The notes under the pieces: model-generated
The model's database searches: none
Seen by the model: the letters and a program-made list of their open reading frames with translations, nothing else
Told to the model about the DNA's origin: nothing
Made by a program: the position numbers and the translations under genes
Origin: Globisporangium splendens
Lineage: Eukaryota > Oomycota > Peronosporomycetes > Pythiales > Pythiaceae
Direction: 5' to 3'
Length of the DNA: 64,000 bases
Assembly (NCBI GenBank): GCA_006386115.1
Contig: VFIW01000092.1
Coordinates: 1-64,000 of the forward strand
Shown: piece by piece, positions 1-9,440 of the stretch
How positions within the stretch are numbered: position 1 is the first letter of the stretch
Layout: each line of letters opens with the position of its first letter

Positions 1-1
1 T

Positions 2-2218
2 CTTGCCGATGCGCTGTCAAGACGTCCGGATTATGATCCGAAGAACAAGAGTGACGACACGAACGGAGCGTGTCGACTCTGTGAAGACGTCAGCGCGATT
101 GCTACGGGAGTGACAAGCACAGTCCAAGAAGAGATCACTGAGGGATACAAGCAAGACGAAGCATGCCAAGAACTGATCAAGTATTTCAAGAATCCCTCAG
201 ACAAGGCACTCCAGAGCCTCCCACCAAGAGCAAGATCGCGTGTTCACCGTTACAGCATGCACAATGAGCTGCTGTACTATACGGTTGACGAAGGCGATCC
301 AGCGAGGATCGTTGTCCCCAACGACGAAGGTCTGCGTCATCGACTCTTGTACGAGTATCATGGCAGTCCTTCGAGTGGTCATCTCGGACGTGAGAAAACG
401 TTTCTCAACTTGTCTCGAGATTACTACTGGCCTCACATGTACAAGTGGGTTCGCAAGTATGTGCGTACTTGCGAAGTGTGCCAAAGAGTTAAGCCATCCG
501 GCTCTACTCGGGCCCCACTTCGTTCATTGGCTGTCCCTCAGGACAGTTGGAAGTCTGTGAGTATGGATTTCATATTCGGACTTCCAAGAGACAAACACGG
601 ACGCAATGGCATCCTGGTGTTTGTGGACCGATTCAGCAAGATGGTCCATCTTGCGCCGGTCTCGGATAAGATCTCGGCAGAGATGACTGCGAAAGTCTTT
701 GTAGACGTGGTGTTCCGTCTACATGGTCTGCCCTCGGAGATCGTATCAGACCGTGACACTCGGTTTACGTCAAGGTTTTGGCGACCCTCTGTTTTGGCAT
801 TTTGGAATACAAAACTATCCATGTCACAGCACACACCCAGGAGACCGCGGTCAAACGAACGAGTGAATCGTGTCCTGAACTTGTTGCGCAGTTATGCGAC
901 GTCTTTCGGAGAGTGGAGTGAGTTTCTCCCTCTTGCCGAGTTTGCGTTGAACAACTCCACGCATGTCTCGACAGGTCATACCCCGTTCTATGTGAACTAC
1001 GGACTCCACCCGAGAGTGCCAGCGTCACTAGTGGGAGAGGTTTCTACCTTAAGTGGGGGAGAGACTATGGCTAAGGAGCCACAGTCGGATCTGAATGCTG
1101 TCACAGAGTTAAAAGCGAATTTTGACTCGATGAAACCCCTAGACGACATGACAAGTCGTGAGGAACAGCAAGTCGATGACTTTATTGTGAGGAGACAAGC
1201 CGTTGTGAGGTTTGTTCGAGACGCAATTGCAAAGGCTCAGGATCTGCAAAAGGAACAAGCAGATAGGAGCGGAAGGAAGAACAAGCAAGTATATAAGATC
1301 AATGATCTTGTATTACTTAGCACGACTAATCTACCTGAACACGCAGTGTCTAACTTGGGGAGTTCGAAACTTCTGCCAAGATATATTGGACCGTTCAGGG
1401 TAGTTAAATGCAATGGTGATGCCTACACGCTAGACATTCCTAAACGCATGCGACTACACCCTACGTTCTACGTAGGTAGACTAAAGCCTTACCTTCCAAG
1501 TGGGTCAGCGAACCCTACAGAGCCTTTGGCAGACGATCAAGTTGATCCTGAAGTCGCTCCACCAGCTCGCGAAGAGTCTGTAACTCATCGTCATGGAGCT
1601 TCTTCTCGGCATAAAGGCGCTGAAGCACATCAAAGGACTCGTCCTTTATTGTCTCCAATGCGAGAAGGCGACCATGATACTCCTTCCGAAGTATCTCAAG
1701 AGAAGTCCCTGCCTCTTCCACAGAGCGCAGTAGACGTTCGTGATACGCATCACAAGCTTTCTCAGCCTTCTGGAGTCGTTCAAGCTCGGCTTGAATCTTC
1801 TCGAACCTCTGTTCGAAACGTGACTCCATTGCCGAACGCTGGGCAAGACCATCGAAGAGCAAGTCGATCTTCGACTCCTGCTCCTTCAACCGGTCTTCGA
1901 GTACCGCGTTGCGAACTTCAAGAGCCTCGATCTGAGCGCGGTGAGCACTCTTCCACTTCCAGAGTCGCTCAATCGTTTTCGCGTTCAGCCCCACCTCCTC
2001 TGATCGATCATCAGGGAGAGTGTCGTTGGATCGTTGAGTCGATAGTCGATCACGAGGATCGATCGACTCGTCGTCGAGGAGAGAAGTCGTTGAACCGTCA
2101 ACGCTTCTACAGAGTACGGTGGCTTGGCTATCCGCCGGACTCGGACACGTGGGAACCTCGAGAGACTCTTCAGTCTGATGTTCTCGACGTGGTTCACAGT
2201 TACGAGCAGAGCTTGTAG
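2..2218 (+). CDS. Chromovirus Pol, C-terminal part (integrase and chromodomain), copy A
   Basis: The frame is open from base 2 to the stop at 2216-2218. It carries the RNase H tail (LADALSRRPDYDP), the integrase HHCC zinc region near 355-490, the catalytic core (SMDFIFGLP near 560; IVSDRDTRF near 740) and a C-terminal chromodomain (FYRVRWLGYPPDSDTWEP, near 2105-2160). Integrase inserts the element's cDNA, and chromodomains typically direct insertion to modified chromatin. Compared with copy B, bases 774-895 carry a cluster of small insertions and deletions. These scramble the stretch before the last catalytic glutamate but leave the frame open. A 33-bp stretch of the linker is also missing. 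The integrase is probably inactive. Confidence 0.9.
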   Translation, partial: LADALSRRPDYDPKNKSDDTNGACRLCEDVSAIATGVTSTVQEEITEGYKQDEACQELIKYFKNPSDKALQSLPPRARSRVHRYSMHNELLYYTVDEGDPARIVVPNDEGLRHRLLYEYHGSPSSGHLGREKTFLNLSRDYYWPHMYKWVRKYVRTCEVCQRVKPSGSTRAPLRSLAVPQDSWKSVSMDFIFGLPRDKHGRNGILVFVDRFSKMVHLAPVSDKISAEMTAKVFVDVVFRLHGLPSEIVSDRDTRFTSRFWRPSVLAFWNTKLSMSQHTPRRPRSNERVNRVLNLLRSYATSFGEWSEFLPLAEFALNNSTHVSTGHTPFYVNYGLHPRVPASLVGEVSTLSGGETMAKEPQSDLNAVTELKANFDSMKPLDDMTSREEQQVDDFIVRRQAVVRFVRDAIAKAQDLQKEQADRSGRKNKQVYKINDLVLLSTTNLPEHAVSNLGSSKLLPRYIGPFRVVKCNGDAYTLDIPKRMRLHPTFYVGRLKPYLPSGSANPTEPLADDQVDPEVAPPAREESVTHRHGASSRHKGAEAHQRTRPLLSPMREGDHDTPSEVSQEKSLPLPQSAVDVRDTHHKLSQPSGVVQARLESSRTSVRNVTPLPNAGQDHRRASRSSTPAPSTGLRVPRCELQEPRSERGEHSSTSRVAQSFSRSAPPPLIDHQGECRWIVESIVDHEDRSTRRRGEKSLNRQRFYRVRWLGYPPDSDTWEPRETLQSDVLDVVHSYEQSL

Positions 2219-2545
2219 TGCTCTCGCGAGCACTAGAACGACGAGAGCCAAGCTCTTTATGGTCGTTCTCGAGCGTGCCTCCTAGGTTCCCTAGCAAACG
2301 CTCGACAAGATTCTCGTGTTCTCGAGTCGGACAAACGTCTTCCACGACTCGAGCTTCGCTGTGCTGGACTGGCCTGGATCGTCGCTGCCGGACATCTTGC
2401 GCCAAAGGAAGAACAACTCCTTGTAGAACCGACGTCCTCCACGCTTCTTGCGAATAGCGGAGATGTCGTACAAGCCGGGAGTCGTCCGCTGCCGCTTTGG
2501 CTCGGGCCGTTCTTCGCGCTTCACTTGGTCGCTTGATCGCTTCAT
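1515..2545 (-). pseudogene. Antisense ORF of chromovirus, copy A (frameshifted)
   Basis: This is the counterpart of the intact antisense frame at 53618-54667 in copy B. An ATG at 2543-2545 opens the basic N-terminus (MKRSSDQVKREERPEPKRQR). A 2-bp insertion near 2318-2325 (ctcgtgttctcg, against ctcgttctcg in copy B) then breaks the frame. The rest reads open from about 2330 down to the stop at 1515-1517 and keeps the coiled-coil heptads. Copy A lacks a short stretch present in copy B, and that deletion is in frame on this strand. Function is unknown; see the copy B entry. Confidence 0.6.
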
Positions 2546-2621
2546 GGTCAATTGGAAAGTGAGAGCGGGTGCCTCTTCCGAGAGAAGTAAAGTCCGTGAT
2601 GGAACTTTAAGGGAGGGATGA

Positions 2622-3263
2622 TGTAATGGGCTAAGGCTGCCATTACATGCAAGGTGGCTCTTTGTGTGTGTCACACACCACCTTGTGGAAGTGCATTGTG
2701 GGTGCGAAGATATTGGGTGAAACACATAAAAGTGATCCCACATGCACAGGTGACGTCATCGTCTGACGTCAGAGCAATCTGTGTCTGAGTTGAGTGTTGG
2801 TCGCTCGCAATCATTGAGATTCGGCGTGATTACGCACAACAGCACTCTAGACACGTGAGTGATGGTTCCTACTTGGGAAACTGCACTGGTGATGAGACCG
2901 ACGTGTGTCTGCCACCTGAAGTGAGTGGCTGTAGCCAATCACTTTGCAGGGAATTTTCCACGGGACTTCAAGTTCAAGTTTCTCGAAGATCTCGTGGGTT
3001 CAACCTCAGTGTACCCAAGGTTTTATATATCAGATTCATAGGTTTTATTGTGTATGTTTAGGTATTAGTTATAAAACCTGTAGGATCCCTTGGGGTTCAT
3101 TCGTAAGTAGCGACAGGAACCATAAGCATTTCAATTCAGTTGCAATTTTACCCTCAAGTACTCAAGTCGTCTTCTCTCCCTCCAAGTCGGGAGATCGCTT
3201 CCTCAAGTCGCACAAGCGTGTGTACCGTGTTTTGGGGACTGTTGTGAACAGCGCCCCATTACA
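2622..3263 (+). repeat. 3' LTR of chromovirus copy A
   Basis: It starts TGTAATGGG and ends CCATTACA, giving the inverted termini TGTAA/TTACA. It is 642 bp long and closely matches 54744-55381. It contains two CRE palindromes (2751-2771) and a TATATA motif near 3024-3032 as a likely promoter. Confidence 0.88.
2751..2771. promoter_or_regulatory. Tandem CRE (TGACGTCA) pair in LTR
   Basis: Two perfect 8-bp CRE palindromes at 2751-2758 and 2764-2771 are separated by 5 bp. The same pair is present in both LTRs of copy B. TGACGTCA is the classic binding site of ATF/CREB-type bZIP factors. Use as an enhancer is inferred. Confidence 0.6.
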
Positions 3264-3374
3264 TCTTTACCTATGCAAAAACATGCAATCATTCCTAAAG
3301 ATGTCGTAATCATCTACCAACATTCGGATGTACCGAAATATGGGTGCACTGTACCATCGTGGTTTCGTCGACCC

Positions 3375-3759
3375 TTACGCCAGCTCCTTCAATCGCTCCA
3401 CAACTTTGGTGCTCTGTAGCACGTATTGCTTATTCCATGCCTCTTTCGTCGAAAAAAGAGTCGATGCTGAAAAAGAAAGCTCGTAAACTTGCCGAATAGC
3501 CTTTTGTCGCGCCTTCGTCACCAAGTTCACGTAATGTAGTCCCATGGCGCACGTTGGTTTTCAGTAAAGCGTTGAATTTGGCAATATCAGACTTGACATG
3601 CTTCTTCGACGAACGGCCGTGTTCGTTTTCCATTACATTTGCAATATTTTTGACAACGTTGGATTCCAATGTCGTTCTCTTGGTGGGTTTACTGATCGAA
3701 TAAAAGGTGACGTGCTGGAAAGCATTCTGTAACGGGATAGCCCGTTGCACAGCGTACAC
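3375..3759 (-). pseudogene. Unrecognised broken ORF
   Basis: Two overlapping minus-strand frames look coding. The upstream one (3759 to about 3540) includes NVVKNIANVMENEHG. A second frame opens at an ATG at 3543-3545 and runs to a stop at 3375, with the heptad-rich end KEAWNKQYVLQSTKVVERL. The change of frame near 3540 suggests one frameshifted gene, or a transposase remnant. No family is recognised. Confidence 0.3.
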
Positions 3760-4654
3760 GTGCGTTGAAGAAGCGCAGGTGAGAGGAAGGGCACAGCGGT
3801 AATGTTGTGTCCAAAGAGAAGGAAGGGAGCTTTGCGCGATAATGTGTAAAAAAAGAAGTGAATTGAAATCTTAAGGTCCGAAATGCAAATCTAATGGGTT
3901 GTTCCTACGGTGTCTACGATTGGTAGATTGTCGGGTGTCCAATCCGACTATCATCCAATGAGATTTAACCTTAATGGAGTGTTCTTATTGGCTAAAAATG
4001 CAACTGGCTACACAGTGTGTTGATGGGTTAACGGGTGGGTTTGGAGAGAGTGATAGAACCCGTGTGGGTATAACCCACACTCTCTGGACCCAAGAACCCA
4101 TGTAATGGGAAGCCCAATACGCAATCTGTGGGCATATTCTGCTAAGTTCGACCACTCTGTAAAGTACCCCTATATGATTTCGCTAAGTACGAATGCGCTA
4201 TGTTCCATTCTGGTAGTGATCCGAAGACCTCGATATACGCCCACTGTATTTGCTAAGTTCAGTGTTTGTATTCAAGTAGGTGCTTCTATTAAACGTAGAA
4301 GACCATCAGCTCCTTCAGGACTCTGATCGAGACCGGTCTTATATTCGGGCGACAATGTCAATTCAGTTGACATTTTTAGGGAGGTTGTGATGACACATTG
4401 ATGTTTTTCAATGCAACCGCACGCGGATTGGTCCAGAGAAAAAAATCTTTTGATCTTTCCGACTCAAAATGCCCCCTTTCTCTCCCATTTTCTCACTTCC
4501 CCCTCCCCCAGTTGGTTGCATTGCGACATCACTCTCCTTCCTCTCAGTTGGATTCTTTCCCGTTCCCCTCCAAGTTCACACAAGATCCAGCTGCACCAGA
4601 GAGCTTGTAATTCAGCTTTTGTCTTTCTCTCACCACTTCCTCGCTCCCAAAATA
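3760..4654. other. Gene-poor stretch with a hairpin
   Basis: No convincing gene is seen. Bases 4044-4086 form a nested hairpin: gagagagtg pairs with cactctct around the near-perfect palindrome gtgtgggt-ata-acccacac. The motif (T/C)GCTAAGT(T/A)C recurs near 4139, 4179 and 4251. The stretch may be a decayed non-autonomous element, but no target duplication was identified. Confidence 0.35.
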
Positions 4655-5603
4655 ATGGATCAGCTGCAAGCGCCAGTGCAAGGAAACGAGACAGCGTTGT
4701 TCAAAGAATTGCTGGCTAAAGTCGAGGCGCGCCACCAAAGTCAGCTCAATGACCTTGAAACGCGACACCACGTTGAGTTAGAGACACTTCGACACCAGTG
4801 CGAGCAACTGAAGGCAGAGTTCACGCAGTTGATCGAGTCAAGGAAAATAATCAATATCGTGGACGGGGTACTACCACAGGCACGATTGACACCTCCGAAA
4901 GAGCCATTTCCAGCATCAAAATGGGCAAGCCATCGTCGTGAATTAAACGAGGTTTTCTTGAATCTGCCTCGAAAAGCTTCCAAGCGAGGATAGCTCGGTC
5001 GCGTGCACTTCTGTGTCATGGAAGAAACTACGCGCTCTTTATGAGCGCCAAATGCTTGAAGACGACGACGCATTCCCAGATCCAGAGATTGAGCATCTTC
5101 GTCTCCAACGAATGGTAGAAGATCTCCAAGACGCAGTTGATACTGAAGGCTCCGTCAGTGACGTTTCACAGCCAGAGGCACGCAAAAACAGTTCGATCCA
5201 TATTGTGCTTCGCCATGTATGCAAAATGTTCAAGGATAACCAGCCGAATCTGGTCAAAGAAGCCAAGTTGAAGTCGAGAGCTCTGGTTCCCACAGGAGTG
5301 GCGGACTTCATGGTGTCACGCAAGCGACGAAAAATTCTCGTTGTTGAAGCGAAAAAGGAGCAGTTCTCTCAGGGACAGGCTCAAGACTTCGTCATGATGG
5401 ATATAGCGCTAGCGCTGAACGAAGAAGCCGGGGAATCAAGCGACGAAATTTATGGGATTGTATCTAATTATCTGATGTGGATTTTCTACAGGCGCACCAA
5501 GGATCGTATTGTTTGGACAGTCGACCATATTAACGAAAAACGAACAGGACCAGAAGATGCCAAACGAATAGCTCGTCGTATATTCGCTATGCTGAAAGAG
5601 TAA
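4655..5603 (+). pseudogene. Coiled-coil / PD-(D/E)XK nuclease-like protein, frameshifted
   Basis: The ATG at 4655 opens a frame with an N-terminal coiled coil (EARHQSQLNDLETRHHVELE) and the segment LTPPKEPFPASKWASHRREL. It hits TAG at 4991-4993. A second frame, open from 4962, carries on smoothly (WKKLRALYERQMLEDDDAF) to a stop at 5601-5603. Its end holds a restriction-endonuclease-like signature: GVADFMV (the D), ILVVEAKKEQ (E-x-K) and a following Q-rich helix. A single-base indel between 4962 and 4990 would join the two parts. Either the gene is broken or the assembly has an error here. The nuclease family assignment is by motif only. Similar domains occur in oomycete Crinkler-type effectors and in mobile elements, and neither link is shown here. 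Confidence 0.5.
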
Positions 5604-5774
5604 ATACACTCTCGTTTGCGTTTCTCGTAGTAATCTAAAGCAGCCCTACCATTTTCATCAGCTGAGCACGATGATTGCGAACACTGCTGTCGCAAACACC
5701 GCAAAATATCTGCGATTGTTTTTTCTCTTTAAATCCGTCGAGGCGCAGACATCAAGTGTGCATATGATCGTGAC

Positions 5775-6089
5775 GTGAGGTATGGATGCGAATACAATGT
5801 TTGCGTCCTGGCATCGCAGCCGCTCGAGGCAACGTGCTCGTGCTCGTTGGGCTCGTCGTGGGAAGTCCGAGAACTCAAGCAGATCAAAGCACGGCGACGG
5901 CAAGAAGCCGAACGAAACCAGCGAGAAAAACAAGAGAGTGTCGCCATGGTAACCGACGAGAACATCGAGCTCAAAGCTGCTATTCTTGCGCAGAAGCGAG
6001 AATTGAGTAATCTGATAGCCTGCATACACGCAAACCGCCTGCTTACTCAACCAGCTGTGAAAAGCGAGCAGGACCCAAAGACACCATAA
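5775..6089 (+). CDS. Possible coiled-coil (bZIP-like) fragment
   Basis: This open frame has no secure ATG at its start. It contains a basic stretch (KQIKARRRQEAERNQREKQE) followed by leucine- and isoleucine-spaced residues (DENIELKAAILAQKRELSNL), which resembles a small bZIP or plain coiled coil. It ends in TAA at 6087-6089. It may be the last exon of a larger gene. The canonical bZIP asparagine/arginine spacing is not clear, so the assignment is weak. Confidence 0.3.
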   Translation: MRYGCEYNVCVLASQPLEATCSCSLGSSWEVRELKQIKARRRQEAERNQREKQESVAMVTDENIELKAAILAQKRELSNLIACIHANRLLTQPAVKSEQDPKTP

Positions 6090-6240
6090 GTGGTGATAAA
6101 CAAATACAAGTATGAAATGACTCACAGATCGCATTGATCGCTTCAACGTACCTCACTTATCACAGCTTTCGTATTCTTTGCTGCAATAACCGATCCGTAC
6201 TTGGTGCCTACTCCAGGTTGAAGCCCGCACCAGTATAAAT

Positions 6241-7382
6241 TCAAGACTTCAAGGCTACATTGTTGTAACGACACAAAGTCAGTCGATGAGGTTCAGGTAC
6301 TAGCACAAAAGCCAAAGCCATTTGAGTAAAAGCTACGTACGAGTGCGAGTTCGAGTACGCGTCGATCAGATCACCTGCAGCTTCACCAACTTTGGTGCTG
6401 GCAATTAGATGCGTCGTGATAAGTGAGAAAGTGCACCACTCATGATTTTCGGATCAACGTTACTGCGCAGCGTACCTTTCCAGCTCCAAGCGCTTGAGTG
6501 TGCGGTTCTTCTGCAGCATAGTCGCCAACGCACGACCGCCTTGCGCTCCGATCGGATTGCCGCTTAGAGACAGCTACATGCCATGCAAACACACGACCCA
6601 TTCGTGTGAGAAGCAAGGAAAGATTGCTCTTTCTGCCACCCCCTTTAGTTCAAACGTACCTGCATGAGCGATTTGTTGGATCCCAACGCAAGAGCGATGG
6701 CAAGACTGCCACTGCATCCAATCTCGTTATCCATACGCTTGTTCTTGACTACTGCGGAGGTCTGGTTGCTGAGGTCGAGCTCTTGCAATACAGTGGAGAG
6801 CTAGTGCACGAAAACAACCAGACTATTAGGATCGTTTCGCCTGTTCAGTTTGAGGTACTATGAAGAAAAGCACCAACACGAAGTCCGCTTGCGAGGAGGA
6901 TTGCGCCTGCGTCTGTGATCTGGCAGTGGCTCAAGCGCACAACACGTAATGTGCTGGACGTACGAAGTATTTCCTGTACAGCATTGACACCAACAAGCAC
7001 ATATGGGTGAGCACGGGTTGATGACCACCAGACGTAGAAAAAAGAAGTTAAACGGACCGCAACAGCACCACACCCAGTGTTGGCAATCGGCGATCGGTAC
7101 TGATTCAATCGGTCCAAGGTGAAGAGTTTCTGCGCCGCCCAGTCCGTGTGGTCTTGATTTCCTTGATTAGCGTCGCTGTTCTCGGATGTCTCTGGCGATA
7201 CTGAATCTCCATTGCCGACCCACTCCTTCCGTTGTGGGAACGGGTTTGCTTGAGCAGGAACACGTAATTCCACACTCGGTGGCGCCTCCACACCCAAAAG
7301 CTGCATAGTAAAACACACATTTCGACAAAAAAAGTGAGTGTGAGTGGAGTACTTGGCTTTTCTCAACCGGTTCGCTCTCCAT
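6241..7382 (-). CDS. Leucine-rich repeat protein (RI-like), six predicted exons
   Basis: I built this spliced model from donor/acceptor sites and phase. The exons are 7353-7382, 7058-7300, 6878-6973, 6660-6800, 6476-6573 and 6397 down to 6241. Introns are 52-86 nt, with three GTACKY-type donors. All junctions keep frame and restore LRRs that no single frame shows: TLRVVRLSHCQITDAGAILL, VLQELDLSNQ, DNEIGCSGSLAIALALGSN and LSLSGNPIGAQGGRALATML. The 28-residue spacing with a G-x2-x-LA pattern is typical of RNase-inhibitor-type LRRs, which act in protein binding. The predicted product is about 250 aa with an unstructured N-terminus. The 3' end is uncertain: a possible 41-nt intron (donor near 6341) would end the protein earlier. 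It is transcribed divergently from the ORF at 7463. No signal peptide is evident. Confidence 0.72.
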
Positions 7383-7462
7383 GCTGGACCATTTTTAAGT
7401 GCCGGTAATGCGGATCTTTGTCCAGGTTGGTTTGCAGAGCATAGATCGGCACAGTGTCGGCT

Positions 7463-7840
7463 ATGAGCGCGAGCTCGGGCGTCCTCCTGGGAATGATGCC
7501 AGCAGAATCGCTAGTACAAACAAACAGTCAGCACGAATTTGTCAAGTCTCTGCGAGGTCAACAAAAAGACGGCTCCCTCTCCAAAAACTTCACACAGTGT
7601 ACTCTTTCCTCTGCTTGTGATCCACATGACGTCACCATTTCAGAAGCCGCGGAAGCCCTGGTGCTCAAATATATCGAGGCGCGACAGATCGTACGGCAGC
7701 AGCAGCGTCTTTTCGAGATCCGTGAGCACTCGCACCAGCGCCGCATGATGCGACGCGCTGTTGCAACCCCATGCGTCAAATACAGAGAGAGAGAGAGAGA
7801 TTTAAATGACGGTACAGCAACGAATCTAAATGACAACTGA
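7463..7840 (+). CDS. Hypothetical protein
   Basis: The ATG at 7463 opens 126 codons. A helical, charged segment (TISEAAEALVLKYIEARQIV, then QQRLFEIREHSHQRRMMRR) is plausible protein. The C-terminus runs into a (GA)n tract (7783-7800) and reads RERERD. It lies about 80 bp from the divergent LRR gene, so the two could share a promoter. No family is recognised. It may be truncated, or it may be the first exon of a longer gene. Confidence 0.35.
   Translation: MSASSGVLLGMMPAESLVQTNSQHEFVKSLRGQQKDGSLSKNFTQCTLSSACDPHDVTISEAAEALVLKYIEARQIVRQQQRLFEIREHSHQRRMMRRAVATPCVKYRERERDLNDGTATNLNDN
7783..7800. repeat. (GA)n microsatellite
   Basis: Nine GA units sit inside the hypothetical ORF. Confidence 0.9.
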
Positions 7841-8064
7841 GCCAACGCATTGCATTGTACTTGAAAAAGTGCTTCAACCGAATGGCGATGGTGCGCAGAC
7901 ACAATTCCACTAACGGCGGGACGCTTCCTACACACAGGACACGCTAATCATTAGGTGCTATACAAGGCATACATCGTGCCCATATAGCATCATACAAGCA
8001 CCGTCGTGCCCGCATTGTTCGCGTCCTTGGTGCGCACATTCCCATGCGCCGCTGCAGCCATGTT

Positions 8065-8417
8065 AGTGAGTGGTGCACACTCAGATCGGACTATCTACCG
8101 TCTGGACGCGTTTCGAAACTCCGCGATCCACGTTTAGCTCAACTCTGCTGGCCTAGGTAACCCGAATATCATGCGCCTACAAAGCTGATAGATGTTAATT
8201 GCAGCATTGACGTCTCGATCCCACATCGTTCTGCGCTGTGGATTGGGACAACGAAGGACAGCACACGACGGCTTGTATGCCACGGTGCCGTCTTCTTTCG
8301 TCGTCTGACATTTTCTCTTCTCGAGAATCTGCAAGCAACTCGAGCATCACTTACTTGCACAGAGGATCTTTTGGTTGAATTGTTGTTGGAAAAAGAACAC
8401 CATTTTCGAAAATTCAA
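8065..8417 (-). pseudogene. Fanzor (eukaryotic TnpB-like) C-terminal fragment, copy 1
   Basis: The last 298 bp (8065-8362) match 13649-13946 with at most one difference. The minus strand encodes the Fanzor/TnpB zinc ribbon and RuvC-III end: CSSC, then CAVLRCPN, then MWDRDVNAAINI, whose Asp is the third catalytic residue. An in-frame TGA sits just before CSSC (ASK-stop-CSSC). Upstream, the sequence jumps straight to FNQKIL, a motif that in copy 2 lies more than 50 residues earlier, so an internal piece has been deleted. Fanzor proteins are RNA-guided nucleases carried by transposons. This copy is a dead fragment. Confidence 0.75.
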
Positions 8418-8633
8418 CTAAAAAAATGTTGCCACAACACCTTTGAGCTGCGCGATGCGCTCGTTGAGAGAGCTGCCCTTGAAGGTCGGTAGTTCCTCCA
8501 AGACAGTCGAGTAAGTCGGCTCTCTCTGTTTCAAAATCTCATGCCAGAATGTCGCCTTCTTCATTCCGGCAAGATGACGATGCTGCCTGCTCGGATTCCA
8601 CTCAAGCAAGAGCGAAATGCAATTGGAGATCAT
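8418..8633 (-). pseudogene. Possible Myb/SANT-like domain fragment
   Basis: A 71-codon frame starts at an ATG (8631-8633). It has the pattern LLLEWNP...MKKATFWHEILKQ followed by a helix, reminiscent of the SANT-like DNA-binding domain found in many transposon-derived oomycete proteins. It ends immediately before the Fanzor fragment. Evidence is weak, and there is no partner domain. Confidence 0.28.
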
Positions 8634-9068
8634 TCATGAGCCTCTTCTGCGTTGGCGTTCCTCACGAACCAAGGGGTGTATTTTCTCATGCTTGATATCA
8701 ATTTGTTGATGTGCAAGGTTTTGCTATTCTTATAAGCTGCTTTTGGCACCCAAAATGCTGGAGAAAGTGTCGCCAAACTGCCAACAATCGAGATTCACAG
8801 TTCTTTTCTTTATTATTTTGTTGGGAGGTTCTGAGAAGACGAGAGAAAAAGCCAGTGAAAAAAGTCTCTCGACCAATCCGCGTGCGTTGCAGTTAAAGAC
8901 CTCAGACTTTTATCACCTGTCTATTAATTAAAAGACCTGTTGATTATGCATGTAAGCATTTATAACGTTCATAAAGTGTTTTCTTGCTATGCTTACTGTG
9001 GTGTGCATTCACTCTAGTGGATAGGAGAGGTTGATCTCCCCTGTCTCTCCCGTTTTCTGGCTTCTCCC

Positions 9069-9099
<31 letters not shown>

Positions 9100-9440
9100 G
9101 TGTTGGTCGCATTGGCGAGCTCTCGTTTTTCGCTCAGTTGTTTTTTTTCCTGTTCGTCGGCAGAGGTCCAAGGCTCGAGACTCATCGTCGTGCGCATTCG
9201 CTGACCAGGCAGTATGGCGTCGACTCTCTTGACCAAGTCCTGAGCGACCCTTGCTCCCCTCTTCATTACGACTTTTGCTAGTAGCGCATCCGATCTTTTC
9301 GACTGTGCACCTCAAGTCGCTTCTTCGCAAGCCCTTTCCGCCCTTCGTCGCAAGCCCTTCCTGCTTCCCATGTTTATTTGCGGACGACCGACCGGTTGTG
9401 CATGGAGGTTGAAAACAATTTGGAGCGAAATGGCCTGATG
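8634..9440. other. Gene-poor stretch with CT microsatellite
   Basis: No supported gene is seen. A pyrimidine tract of CT repeats occupies about 9065-9099. Two short copies of cgcaagccctt- occur at 9329-9340 and 9348-9360. Confidence 0.5.

Larger units (their letters stand above)
1..3263 (+). mobile_element. Ty3/gypsy chromovirus copy A, 3' part (5' end outside window)
   Basis: The window opens inside Pol at the end of RNase H. It runs through integrase, linker and chromodomain to a 3' LTR at 2622-3263. The DNA is nearly identical to 52100-55381 (copy B), so the two belong to one family. A purine-rich tract (about 2608-2619) sits directly before the LTR, as expected for the plus-strand primer. 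The 5' LTR, gag and most of pol lie to the left of the window. Confidence 0.93.
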
